Shown here piece after piece: positions 23,178-31,391 of a stretch of 64,000 nucleotides of DNA. The notes beneath the pieces were generated by a model that did no database searches, was not told the DNA's origin, and saw only the letters and a list, made by a program, of their open reading frames with translations. Made by a program: the position numbers and the translations under genes. The stretch comes from Gammaproteobacteria bacterium. Its GTDB lineage: Bacteria; Pseudomonadota; Gammaproteobacteria; SZUA-140. The DNA lies in the NCBI GenBank assembly GCA_016712635.1, contig JADJQS010000015.1, positions 62,001 through 126,000 of the forward strand. Reading direction: 5' to 3'. The stretch's first letter is position 1, and every line of letters begins with the position of its first letter.

Positions 23178-24278
23178 ATGAACAAGATACGCGTACTGAT
23201 TGTGGACGATTCGGCCCTGGTGCGGCAGCTCCTCACCAAGATGCTCGACAGCGATCCGCAGATCGAAGTCGTGGGTACGGCGCAGGATCCCTATGTCGCG
23301 CGCGAGAAGATCAAGGCGCTCAATCCCGACGTGCTGACACTCGACGTCGAGATGCCGAAGATGGACGGCGTGACCTTCCTGTCCAATCTCATGCGGCTGC
23401 GCCCGATGCCTGTGGTCATGGTGTCATCGCTCACCGAAAAAAGTGCCGAGGTCACCTTGCGCGCGCTCGAGCTCGGCGCGGTCGATTTCGTCTCCAAGCC
23501 GAAGATCGATCTGGCCCACACGCTGGAAGAGTATCGCGATGAAATCCTCGCCAAGGTGAAGATGGCGGCGCATACGCGCCTGCGCCTGCGGGAGCCCGCC
23601 CAGATGATCGAGAACATCCCGCCGCGGCTGAGCGCGGACGCGGTGTTGAAACGTGAAAGTCCGCAGCATTTCCGCACCACCGACCGCCTGATCGCGATCG
23701 GCGCCTCCACCGGGGGGACCGAGGCGATCAAGGAGGTATTGATGCGGATGCCCCCCGACGCGCCCGGAATAGTGATCTCCCAGCATATCCCGGAGGCGTT
23801 CAGCCGTCCTTTCGCCATGCGCATGGATCGCGAGTCGCAGATGACCGTCAGCGAGGCGAGGGACGGACAGCAGGTCCTGCCGGGACATGTGGTGATCGCG
23901 CCCGGCAATCGCCATCTGGTCATCGAGCGCGACGGCGCGCGCTACGTGTGCCGGCTCAGCGACGGTCCGCCGGTCAACCGGCACAGGCCGAGCGTGGACG
24001 TGATGTTCCGTTCGGTGGCGCAGAACGCCGGCCCCAACGCCATCGGCGTGATCCTGACCGGCATGGGCGACGACGGTGCGCGCGGCCTGAAGGAGATGCA
24101 CGAGGCGGGCGCCTATACGCTGGCACAGGACGAGCGGAGCAGTGTGGTGTGGGGCATGCCCGGCGAGGCGGTGAAACAGGGCGGCGTGGACGAGATCGTG
24201 GACATCCGCGCGATGACGGATACCATTCTGCGTGCCGTCGCGCGCGGCGAGGCCAAGGCCTACGGGAAGGCGGGCTGA
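23178..24278 (+). CDS. cheB: Chemotaxis methylesterase/deamidase response regulator CheB
   Basis: Removes receptor methyl groups when phosphorylated by CheA, the negative arm of adaptation. 366 residues. Receiver domain: VLIVDDSALVRQLL, Asp in TLDVEMPKMDG, SKPKIDL. Methylesterase domain: catalytic Ser in IAIGASTGGTEAI, His in VISQHIPEAFS and Asp in LTGMGDDGARGL. All catalytic residues are present. Its stop codon overlaps the start of the next gene (TGATG), so the two are coupled. Confidence 0.97.
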   Translation: MNKIRVLIVDDSALVRQLLTKMLDSDPQIEVVGTAQDPYVAREKIKALNPDVLTLDVEMPKMDGVTFLSNLMRLRPMPVVMVSSLTEKSAEVTLRALELGAVDFVSKPKIDLAHTLEEYRDEILAKVKMAAHTRLRLREPAQMIENIPPRLSADAVLKRESPQHFRTTDRLIAIGASTGGTEAIKEVLMRMPPDAPGIVISQHIPEAFSRPFAMRMDRESQMTVSEARDGQQVLPGHVVIAPGNRHLVIERDGARYVCRLSDGPPVNRHRPSVDVMFRSVAQNAGPNAIGVILTGMGDDGARGLKEMHEAGAYTLAQDERSSVVWGMPGEAVKQGGVDEIVDIRAMTDTILRAVARGEAKAYGKAG

Positions 24279-24979
24279 TGCGGTCGATGCTGGCCAGCCG
24301 GAGACGCGCCGCCGCGCCTTCGCTCGGACACCGGGCGGCCTGGGCGCTCAGCGTCGCGGCGGTGGGGATCGCCCTCATTCCGGGCGCCGCCCCCTGGGCA
24401 GCGCCCCTGTTCGCGCTCGCCGTCGCGCAGTGGGCCTGGCTGGCGTACGGCGGCAAACAGCCGTGCGTCCGTGGGCCACTCGCCGCCGCGCACGACGGGG
24501 ACAGCATGCGCAGCGAGGCCCTGCGCAAGCTGATCGCGACGTCGAGCCGCACGGCCGGCAACGACCTGCGCTCCCTGCGCGCCGACCTCAGGCAGGTGCG
24601 CGGCCTGGTTCACGACGCGGCGGTGACTCTGGGGGATGGGTTCCAGGAGCTCAGCGAGACGATGCAGCGTGTACGTCCGTCGGCCGGACAGGAAGCCGTG
24701 GACGGGATTCAGGTGCTGGTGCGTTCGCTCCAGTTCGAAGACGTGGCGCGCCAGCTGCTCGAGTATTGCGATCACCAGGTGGCCGGCCTGGAGTCCTGCG
24801 CGGACGAGCTGGCCGGTCTGCTGTGCGACGCGGAGCTCCTCCGGCAGCCGGCCGAGCGCGAATCAAGGCTGGTACGGGCCTGCGAGAAATACCTTGAGAA
24901 AAGCCGCCACTGGGCAGTCGACCGCCAGCGCCATATCACACAGACCTCCATGCTGGCAGGCAAGGTCGAGTTGTTTTAG
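24278..24979 (+). CDS. Membrane-anchored protein with CheZ-like D-x-x-x-Q helix
   Basis: 233 residues beginning with ATG at 24278 that overlaps the cheB stop. Residues about 20-57 form two hydrophobic segments (AWALSVAAVGIALIPGAAPWAAPLFALAVAQWAWLAY in outline), so the rest is probably a membrane-tethered cytoplasmic helical domain. The helix LQFEDVARQLLEYC has Asp155 and Gln159 with the same D-x-x-x-Q spacing, after the same F-x, as the catalytic helix of CheZ (FQDLTGQ in E. coli; YQDLSGQ in the CheZ of this window). The last six residues GKVELF resemble the end of CheD (GDVTLF). I infer a possible membrane-bound CheY-P phosphatase or adaptor. I do not recognise a named family. Confidence 0.8.
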   Translation: MRSMLASRRRAAAPSLGHRAAWALSVAAVGIALIPGAAPWAAPLFALAVAQWAWLAYGGKQPCVRGPLAAAHDGDSMRSEALRKLIATSSRTAGNDLRSLRADLRQVRGLVHDAAVTLGDGFQELSETMQRVRPSAGQEAVDGIQVLVRSLQFEDVARQLLEYCDHQVAGLESCADELAGLLCDAELLRQPAERESRLVRACEKYLEKSRHWAVDRQRHITQTSMLAGKVELF

Positions 24980-24998
24980 CGCCGCCGGCGCGGATCCT

Positions 24999-25535
24999 TC
25001 AACCCCGCATGCGGCGCCCGGCGCCGTTACCCTTCAGTGCGTGACCGAGCGCGCCCAGCACATGCACTGCGACCAGACTGATCAGGGTATAGGCGGCGGT
25101 GACGTGTGCGGTTTCCAGTATCTCGTGCAGATCGCGCAGTTTCGGCAGAGGACTCGGCAGCGTGAACCAGTCGAACACCTCGAGCGGTCGCGCCAGCGTC
25201 CAGACGATGAAGGGTCCGGTCAGGATCAGCACGCCCAGTGCAAGCAGCATCCCGCGATGTACCGCGGCCGTCAGGCGCTGCAGCGCGGGGGGCTGCGCGA
25301 AGGCGGGTGGAAAGCCGCGCATCAGACGCCAGGAGATACGGAAGAACAGGAAGACAAACAGGAGCACGCCGAGCGAGACATGCAGGCCGAACCAGAAGTC
25401 GCGTGAATCCCCCCGCGGCAGATTGCTGAAATACAGGCCGACGGCGATCATCGCGAAGACCGCGGCGGCCCCCAGCCAGTGATTGAGACGCGAGACCGCG
25501 CCGTAGCGGTCATCCTTATCCATTAATGCATCCAT
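24999..25535 (-). CDS. Cytochrome b561 family protein
   Basis: 178-residue integral membrane di-heme b-type cytochrome, likely passing electrons within the inner membrane. Four transmembrane helices are visible, with heme-ligand histidines in RLNHWLGAAAVF, FGLHVSLGVLLF, LHEILETAHVTAAYTLI and AVHVLGALGHAL. ATG at 25535 has GGGAGAA at good distance; a second in-frame ATG lies 5 codons later. It is the last gene of a minus-strand run with the methyltransferase, YceI and a membrane protein. YceI and cytochrome b561 genes are commonly neighbours. Confidence 0.92.
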   Translation of the reverse strand: MDALMDKDDRYGAVSRLNHWLGAAAVFAMIAVGLYFSNLPRGDSRDFWFGLHVSLGVLLFVFLFFRISWRLMRGFPPAFAQPPALQRLTAAVHRGMLLALGVLILTGPFIVWTLARPLEVFDWFTLPSPLPKLRDLHEILETAHVTAAYTLISLVAVHVLGALGHALKGNGAGRRMRG

Positions 25536-25561
25536 GTGGATTCTCCCGCAGTGAGACAGAA

Positions 25562-26227
25562 TCAGACGCGCTTGCGCGCCAGGGTCAGGCCGTCGCCGAT
25601 CGGCACCAGGCTGAGGTCGACGCGTGCGTCCAGGTGAAGTTTCAGGTTAAAGGTGCGGATGGCGCGCGTCGTCTCGCCCTGATCGGCGGGATCTGCGACG
25701 CGGCCGCCCCACAGCACGTTGTCGACGGCGATGAGGCCCCCGGTGCGGACGAGGGTCACGCATGCTTCGTAATATGCGGGCTGACCGGCCTTGTCGGCAT
25801 CGATGAAGGCGAAATCGAACTGCCCGCCTTCACCCGCCGCGATGAGCCCGTTCAGGGTGTCGAGCGCTGGCGCGAGCCGCAGATCAATTCGCCGGGCGAG
25901 TCCCGCCTGTTCCCAGTAGCGCCGCGCGATGTCCGTCCACTCGCGGCTGATGTCGCAGGCGATAAGCCGGCCCTCGGGCGGCAGGCCGCGCGCAATCGCC
26001 ATGGCGCTGTAGCCGGTGAAGGTCCCGATCTCGATCGCGCGTCGGGCCCCGCACAGACGTACCAGCAGGGTCATGAACTGGGCCTGGTCAGCTGCGACCT
26101 GCATCACGCCGTGTTCAAGCGCGTCGGTCTCCGCGCGCAGCGCCCGGTCCACGTCGGTGTCGCGGAGGGACACCGACAACAGATAGTCGTACAGACGCTC
26201 GTCGAGAGGAAGCGTGCGTTTGCCCAT
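25562..26227 (-). CDS. Class I SAM-dependent O-methyltransferase
   Basis: 221-residue enzyme of the catechol/caffeoyl-CoA O-methyltransferase family. Motifs are AIEIGTFTGYSAMAIARGLP (SAM site), DFAFIDADKAGQPAYYE (metal and substrate site) and GGLIAVDNVLWGGRV. The substrate cannot be deduced. It lies 26 bases upstream of the cytochrome b561 gene and 73 downstream of yceI, all on the minus strand, so one operon is likely. Confidence 0.93.
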   Translation of the reverse strand: MGKRTLPLDERLYDYLLSVSLRDTDVDRALRAETDALEHGVMQVAADQAQFMTLLVRLCGARRAIEIGTFTGYSAMAIARGLPPEGRLIACDISREWTDIARRYWEQAGLARRIDLRLAPALDTLNGLIAAGEGGQFDFAFIDADKAGQPAYYEACVTLVRTGGLIAVDNVLWGGRVADPADQGETTRAIRTFNLKLHLDARVDLSLVPIGDGLTLARKRV

Positions 26228-26300
26228 GCTTTATCCCGCGGGCGTGAGCCGGTCCGCGCCCCGCGCAACAGCGGCGGGGCGCAGTTTCCGCACGGTCAGA

Positions 26301-26867
26301 TCAGTCCTTCAACGCCTCGACTTCGAGGGTGATCTTCATTTCGTCGCCGACGGCGGGCAGCGCGTAGTTGACGCCGAAGTCGGAGCGCTTGATGGTTGCG
26401 GTCGCGTTGAACCCGCACATCTCCTTCTTGTTCATCGGGTTGGCGCCGCACTGGATATGGTCGACAGCGAGCGTGACCGGCTTGCTGACACCCATGATGG
26501 TCAGTGTGCCATCCACCGTCGCGCTGGAATCACCGCTGATGACCACCTTGCTCGACTTGTAGGTGATGGCCGGGAACTCCGCGGCGTTCAGGAAGTCGGG
26601 CGAGCGCAGGTGATCGTCGCGCTTCTTGAACCCGGTGTCGACGGAATTGGCGTCGATCTTGATGTCGACCGAACCGGTCTTGCCGGCCAGGTCCACCGTG
26701 ATCTTGCCCTCGGTGGTGTTGAAGCGGCCGTGCATGGTGGAAAAGCCCAGGTGGCTGATTGCGAAATGCGGGTAGGTGTGGGCGGGGTCCACCGTGTAGA
26801 AGGCCGGGGCCGCAAGTGCGGTCGCGGGCAGGACGGATACGGCAATCAAGAGCAGGGATTTACGCAT
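26301..26867 (-). CDS. YceI-family periplasmic lipid-binding protein
   Basis: 188 residues with an N-terminal signal peptide (MRKSLLLIAVSVLPATALAA). The YceI lipocalin-like barrel follows, starting FYTVDPAHTYPHFAISHLGF, with GRFNTTEGKITVDLA, SVDIKIDANSVDTGFKKRDD and HLRSPDFLNAAEFP motifs. Members bind isoprenoid chains such as ubiquinone precursors. It pairs with a cytochrome b561 downstream, suggesting a quinone- or stress-related membrane redox function. Confidence 0.94.
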   Translation of the reverse strand: MRKSLLLIAVSVLPATALAAPAFYTVDPAHTYPHFAISHLGFSTMHGRFNTTEGKITVDLAGKTGSVDIKIDANSVDTGFKKRDDHLRSPDFLNAAEFPAITYKSSKVVISGDSSATVDGTLTIMGVSKPVTLAVDHIQCGANPMNKKEMCGFNATATIKRSDFGVNYALPAVGDEMKITLEVEALKD

Positions 26868-26909
26868 GGTATGACTCCTTCAGGGTTGCGTGGGTTGTGG
26901 AAGTCGGAC

Positions 26910-27737
26910 TCAGATCAGGGGGGCGCCGGCGACGCGCCAGGTGATGATGATGGCGGCGGCCGGCGCGGGCAGCATGTAGAGCGCTGCCAGGGCTACCCGG
27001 GCAAAACGATTGCGTCCCGCCGGCAGCGGCAGGCACGCCAGCAGCGGGATCAGGGCGAGCGGGGCCAGGCTGTACCACGGCAGGCTGGCATAATGCACCG
27101 CGGCCACCCCGAGCATCGCACACAACAGCGTCGCCGGCAGGGTCAGGGTGCGCCCCGGGGCGAATTCTCCCCGCCACAGGATCACCAGCACATAGGCGCC
27201 GACAGCGGCGGCGACTGCGCCGCCCAGTTGACCCATCAGCGCCGAGGCGCCAAGCAGGGCGCTGATGCCCGTGCCGACGGCGAGCATAAGGACAGCAACC
27301 GTCGCCTTGACCGGCCGCGACTCCAGGGTTTCCATCCCCGCCGTCAGCCAGGCGGCGTAGGCGAGCGCAGGCAAAACCGCTCGGGCGAGATCGGCGCCTT
27401 CGCTGCGTGCGGCGACCGGCCAGATGAGCCACAGGATGGCCGCAGCGGACGCTGTCGCGGGCAGCCACAGACGCAGCCGGCGGTCGCGTACCAGGGTCTC
27501 GAGCGCGACGGCGACCAGGACCGCGCCCGCGGCCGCCAGCAGCATCTTGCGCGTGCTGGTCAGCGGCAGCAGCTGAAAGCCCGCAATCAGATACGCGGCA
27601 CAGCCGAAGGCGAGGGCGAAACCCAGGCCGGCCCAGGGGGCGCCAGCGCGTCGCAGCACCAGCGCTGCGATCAGGGCGGCTGCGAACGGAATCAGCGCCG
27701 ACTGCACGAAGACATTGTCCAGCCATGGACTCATCAA
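26910..27737 (-). CDS. Polytopic membrane protein of unknown function
   Basis: 275 residues, about eight to nine predicted transmembrane helices rich in Ala, Leu and Gly, with short loops (for example LVRDRRLRLW and WRGEFAPGRTLT). I do not recognise the family and see no catalytic motif. It begins the minus-strand run leading to yceI, 42 bases away, and diverges from a LysR regulator, so its expression may be LysR-controlled. Confidence 0.75.
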   Translation of the reverse strand: MMSPWLDNVFVQSALIPFAAALIAALVLRRAGAPWAGLGFALAFGCAAYLIAGFQLLPLTSTRKMLLAAAGAVLVAVALETLVRDRRLRLWLPATASAAAILWLIWPVAARSEGADLARAVLPALAYAAWLTAGMETLESRPVKATVAVLMLAVGTGISALLGASALMGQLGGAVAAAVGAYVLVILWRGEFAPGRTLTLPATLLCAMLGVAAVHYASLPWYSLAPLALIPLLACLPLPAGRNRFARVALAALYMLPAPAAAIIITWRVAGAPLI

Positions 27738-27808
27738 GAAGTTCCTGTGGTAGATCTCAACAATTGATAACTATTCTCGATCTGAATGATGGGGGCGTGC
27801 AATAAGTT

Positions 27809-27814
27809 TATAAT
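27809..27814 (+). promoter_or_regulatory. Consensus -10 element before the LysR gene
   Basis: TATAAT, about 45 bases before the GTG start. No good -35 hexamer is seen at normal spacing, which fits an activated or autoregulated promoter in the divergent LysR / membrane-protein gap (27738-27858). Confidence 0.45.
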
Positions 27815-27858
27815 CACGCATGATATAACAACATTGTTTCCATTTCTGGACTAATCCG

Positions 27859-28764
27859 GTGGGGTCGATCGACGACATGCGCCTGTTCGCCCGGCTGGTA
27901 GAGCTGCGCAGCTTCACCGCCGTGGCGCACGCCATGCAGATGGCGCGTTCCCTGGTGAGCAAGCGCGTCTCGCGCCTGGAGGACCAGCTGGGCGTACAGC
28001 TCATCAGCCGCACGACGCGCCGGCTCGAGCTGACCGAGGCCGGCAGGACTTTCTATCAGTACTGCCAGCAGATGGATGTCCTGCGGCAGGAGGCCGAGGC
28101 CGCCGTGGGCGAGATACGCCAGCGCCCGATGGGGGTACTGCGGCTCAATGCGCCGGTGATGTTCGGCCAGATTGTCTTGCCGCGCATCATCACCGGCTTT
28201 CTCACCCAGTTTCCCGACGTCCATGTCGTGTTGAGCCTCAATGACCAGTATGTGGACGTGGTCGAGGGCGGTTACGATCTGGTGATCCGCATCGGCAATC
28301 TGAAGAGTTCCACGATGCGCGCGCGCAAGGTGGGTTCGACCCGCCTGCGCGTGTACGCGCATGAGCGCTATCTGGCCGCTCACGGGACTCCGCGCACGCC
28401 GCAGCATCTCAAGGATCACAACTGCCTGCTGTATCAGCACCAGATCAGCGGCCCCAACGACTGGGAATTCAGCGGCCCGGCCGGCAAGGAGACGGTCGAG
28501 GTGAGCGGCAACTTCAGCGCGGAAAACAGCGTGCCGCTGTATCAGGCCGCCAGGGATGGGCTCGGCATCACGCGCATGCCGAACTTCATCGAGGAGGCCT
28601 TCGGCCGCAACGGCATGGTCTATCTGCTGGAGGATTACGAACCGGTGGTCGACATACACGCGGTTTACGCCACCACGCGCAAACCCCCGCTCAACACCCG
28701 CGTGTTAATCGACTATCTGGCCGAACGCCTGTCTGTGCGCGACTTGACCAACGACAGGGACTGA
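27859..28764 (+). CDS. LysR-family transcriptional regulator
   Basis: 301 residues with an N-terminal winged helix-turn-helix (MRLFARLVELRSFTAVAHAM ... SLVSKRVSRLEDQLGVQLIS) and a type 2 periplasmic-binding-like effector domain. The GTG at 27859 gives the usual few residues before the helix-turn-helix; an internal ATG at 27877 is an alternative. It diverges from the membrane-protein/yceI/methyltransferase/cytochrome operon and is its likely regulator. The ligand is unknown. Confidence 0.93.
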   Translation: MGSIDDMRLFARLVELRSFTAVAHAMQMARSLVSKRVSRLEDQLGVQLISRTTRRLELTEAGRTFYQYCQQMDVLRQEAEAAVGEIRQRPMGVLRLNAPVMFGQIVLPRIITGFLTQFPDVHVVLSLNDQYVDVVEGGYDLVIRIGNLKSSTMRARKVGSTRLRVYAHERYLAAHGTPRTPQHLKDHNCLLYQHQISGPNDWEFSGPAGKETVEVSGNFSAENSVPLYQAARDGLGITRMPNFIEEAFGRNGMVYLLEDYEPVVDIHAVYATTRKPPLNTRVLIDYLAERLSVRDLTNDRD

Positions 28765-28866
28765 GGGCTCAGGATGGCGGGTCGAGTGAAAATCGACACA
28801 CCGAGGCCAGCGCAGGAATCTGCGGGCTTCGCGCCGCTCGGCTCGACAGATTTAAGGTTCTGTTAC

Positions 28867-28883
28867 TGAGTGCCGGGCACTCA
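28867..28883. terminator. Possible stem-loop between convergent genes
   Basis: TGAGTGC / GCACTCA, a perfect 7-bp stem with a 3-base loop, lies between the ends of the LysR gene and the cyclic-nucleotide-fold gene. No T-run follows on either strand, so terminator function is uncertain. Confidence 0.35.
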
Positions 28884-28898
28884 ATCCTCAGCCCTGTG

Positions 28899-29354
28899 TC
28901 AGAGATGATCGATCAGCTTGCCCGTGGTCTGGCGCAGGCGCTGGCTCAGCATGTTGGCGATCTTGATCAGCAGCTTGTTGCCGATGCGGGGACGTTCCTC
29001 GCAGATGCGCATTAGGTTTTCGCGCGACAACAGCACCAGCACCGACGGCGCGGAGGCGATCACGGTGGCGGAGTAGGGCTGTCCATCGATTACGGAGATC
29101 TCGCCGATGAGCTTGCCGGGGATGACGTCGGTGATCTTCTTCGGTTGGCCGCTCGGGCCGCCCTTGAGGACCTCGAGCCTGCCCTCGAGCAGCAGGCACA
29201 TGTGCGCGGTGCGCTCGCCTTCGCGGAAGATCACGCTGCCCTGGTCCACGCGCTGCCCCACCAGGTAGGCGGCCAGCAGCGTGGTTTCATCGCGCTTGAA
29301 ATCCTCGAACATCGCCATGCGTTCGAGTTTGGGGATCAGTTCATGCTTATGCAT
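28899..29354 (-). CDS. Cyclic-nucleotide-binding-fold protein without effector domain
   Basis: 151 residues forming one Crp/Fnr-type cNMP-binding barrel (QGSVIFREGERTAHMCLLLEGRLEV), with a C-terminal helix and no DNA-binding domain. In the phosphate-binding cassette LIGEISVIDGQPYSATVIA, the glutamate is present. The arginine that contacts cyclic phosphate in Crp (E-R-S-A) is a tyrosine here, so true cAMP binding is doubtful. It may sense another ligand or act as a protein-interaction module. A class I adenylate cyclase lies about 6 kb away. It is just downstream of tgpA on the same strand. Confidence 0.85.
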   Translation of the reverse strand: MHKHELIPKLERMAMFEDFKRDETTLLAAYLVGQRVDQGSVIFREGERTAHMCLLLEGRLEVLKGGPSGQPKKITDVIPGKLIGEISVIDGQPYSATVIASAPSVLVLLSRENLMRICEERPRIGNKLLIKIANMLSQRLRQTTGKLIDHL

Positions 29355-29414
29355 GGCTACGATGACCGTCGGCGCCGGCCGCAGGAAGCGCGCTGCCCGC
29401 TGTGCGGCGTCGCA

Positions 29415-31391
29415 TCATGGACGGAATGTCGCGACCGCGCGACGCAGTTGCTTGATTTGGTCCGCAGAGTAGTGGCTTTCATAGCGTATTGCAATATACA
29501 GGCGGTTGATGAAGGCGACCGCTTCGCGCAGCTCGGGCAACTGCCGCTGTACACGGGCGCCGAAGGCCGCCGGACCCTCCTCCGGCGCGCGCACGATGCC
29601 GCGCCGGGCAAGCTTGGCGCAGAAGCGCTGATACAGCATCAGCGCTGGATCGGTCCGGCGCCGGCGTCTGAGCAGCAGCGAGAGTCCCAGCGCGGCGAGC
29701 AGCAGCACGGCGCCCGCGAGCGTCGCAAGCGCTGTGGTGGCCCAGGAATGCAGGCCGAGCCGCGCGAGGAAGGCCGCCTGGTTCTCCGGTCCGTAGGAGA
29801 GCACCCACTGGTTCCAGCGGTTGTTGACGGTATCCCACGCCAGGCGGGAACGCTGCCATAACGCGCCGAAAGCTCCTCCTCCGAAGTCGCGCAACAGCCC
29901 GCGCTGCGGCGCCGGCAGGATGCTGTCGATGCCCTGTTCGATTCGCTGCGGCGCCACTGCGGACGTGGGATCGATGCGCACCCAGCCCTGGCCCTCCAGC
30001 CAGACCTCGCTCCAGGCATGCGCGTCGCGCTGCCGTACGATCAGGTACTCGCCGAGCGGATTTTCTTCACCGCCCTGGTATCCGGTCACGACACGGGCCG
30101 GGATGCCTGCCGCGCGCATCAGCACGGTGAACGCGGCGGAGTAGTGCTCACAGAATCCGCGCCGGGTCTCGAACAGAAACTGGTCGACGGAGTCGCCGCT
30201 CAGCGGGGGCGGTTCGAGCGTGTAGAAAAAGGGCTCCTCGCCGAAATAGCGCAGCGCGCGATTGACCACCGCCATGTCATCGTCCGCCTGCGCGCGCCAC
30301 TCGGCGCCGAGGGCCCGTGCGGCAGGATTCGCCGGCGGCAATTGCAGGGCGCGGACACGTTCCGCCGCCGTCAGCGCGGCGGTGCGGTAGTAGGTGGCCG
30401 AGGTGACGGTATAGCGAGTCAGCTGGCGCACCGGTTTGTCTGCGAACAGGAAGAGATCGCGCGTCCGGTGCGCGCCCGGTGGCACGGAGAGCGGCAGGTC
30501 GAGTGCGTACATCCAGCCGCGGCTGTGCGGCTCCAGCGTCACGGTATATTCCACCGTCTCGTCGTCGAGCGGCACGAAACCGGGGACTGCGGCCGGCGGC
30601 GTGACGGTCCGGTCGCGGTCGACCGACCAGTTGCGTCCATCGGTGTACCACAATACCGGGCCGCGCCAGTAGAGCATCTGTGAGGGCGGCGGTGCGCTGC
30701 TGAATCCGACGCGGAAGGCTATCTCGTCTGAGCGGCTCAGATGGGTGATGCTGCCGGGGGACATCGAGTCGTTGAGACCCGCAGTGCCGCCGCCGTCCTG
30801 AGGCAGTCCCCACAACGGCCCGGGAAGGCGCGGAAACAGGACGAACAGCAGCAGGGTGAGCGGGATTGCCTGCAGCAGCAGGGCACCGGAGCGTTGCAGC
30901 AGCGTGCGCAGCGGTGCGCCTCGCGCGGGCTGGTTCAGCTCGATCATGGCGGCGGTGATTACCACCAGCACCAGCGCCAGATAGAGCAGGGTCGGGATCG
31001 ACTGCGAATACAGCACGACAGCCACGCACAGGAAATAATCCAGGAACAGGACCACCACCGCATCGCGGTAGCAGCGCGTCTCGAGCAGCTTGAGTCCGAG
31101 CATGATAACCAGCAGGCCGGTGCCGGCGTCGCGTCCGAACACGGTGCCGAAACCCAGGATGACGCCGCTCAGCGCGGCCAGCGTGAACAGCGTGCGCACG
31201 GCCGTGCCGGGCAATGCCCAGGCGTAATGCGCGGACATCCAGCGCCAGAGCGCGAAGACGATGCAGAACAAGGGAATGAAGGGTGGCAGGTGCGGCAGGT
31301 GCGGCAGCATCGTCGCCCCGGTTGCCAGCATCAGCAGATTGACCGCGCGCCTGTCCAGCGGCAGGTCGTCGGGCGAAAAACGGCGTTTCAC
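29415..31391 (-). CDS. tgpA: TgpA-like membrane transglutaminase
   Basis: 658 residues starting at GTG 31391, which overlaps the stop of the upstream DUF58 gene (GTGA). The N-terminal half has about six transmembrane helices. A periplasmic transglutaminase core follows, with the catalytic Cys in RRGFCEHYSAAFTVLMRAAG, His in RDAHAWSEVWLEGQGW and Asp in RIDPTSAV. Another transmembrane helix (about 545-570) and a cytoplasmic tail come last. The moxR-DUF58-tgpA arrangement is conserved in Pseudomonas, where TgpA is needed for viability; its substrate is not known. Confidence 0.93.
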   Translation of the reverse strand: MKRRFSPDDLPLDRRAVNLLMLATGATMLPHLPHLPPFIPLFCIVFALWRWMSAHYAWALPGTAVRTLFTLAALSGVILGFGTVFGRDAGTGLLVIMLGLKLLETRCYRDAVVVLFLDYFLCVAVVLYSQSIPTLLYLALVLVVITAAMIELNQPARGAPLRTLLQRSGALLLQAIPLTLLLFVLFPRLPGPLWGLPQDGGGTAGLNDSMSPGSITHLSRSDEIAFRVGFSSAPPPSQMLYWRGPVLWYTDGRNWSVDRDRTVTPPAAVPGFVPLDDETVEYTVTLEPHSRGWMYALDLPLSVPPGAHRTRDLFLFADKPVRQLTRYTVTSATYYRTAALTAAERVRALQLPPANPAARALGAEWRAQADDDMAVVNRALRYFGEEPFFYTLEPPPLSGDSVDQFLFETRRGFCEHYSAAFTVLMRAAGIPARVVTGYQGGEENPLGEYLIVRQRDAHAWSEVWLEGQGWVRIDPTSAVAPQRIEQGIDSILPAPQRGLLRDFGGGAFGALWQRSRLAWDTVNNRWNQWVLSYGPENQAAFLARLGLHSWATTALATLAGAVLLLAALGLSLLLRRRRRTDPALMLYQRFCAKLARRGIVRAPEEGPAAFGARVQRQLPELREAVAFINRLYIAIRYESHYSADQIKQLRRAVATFRP

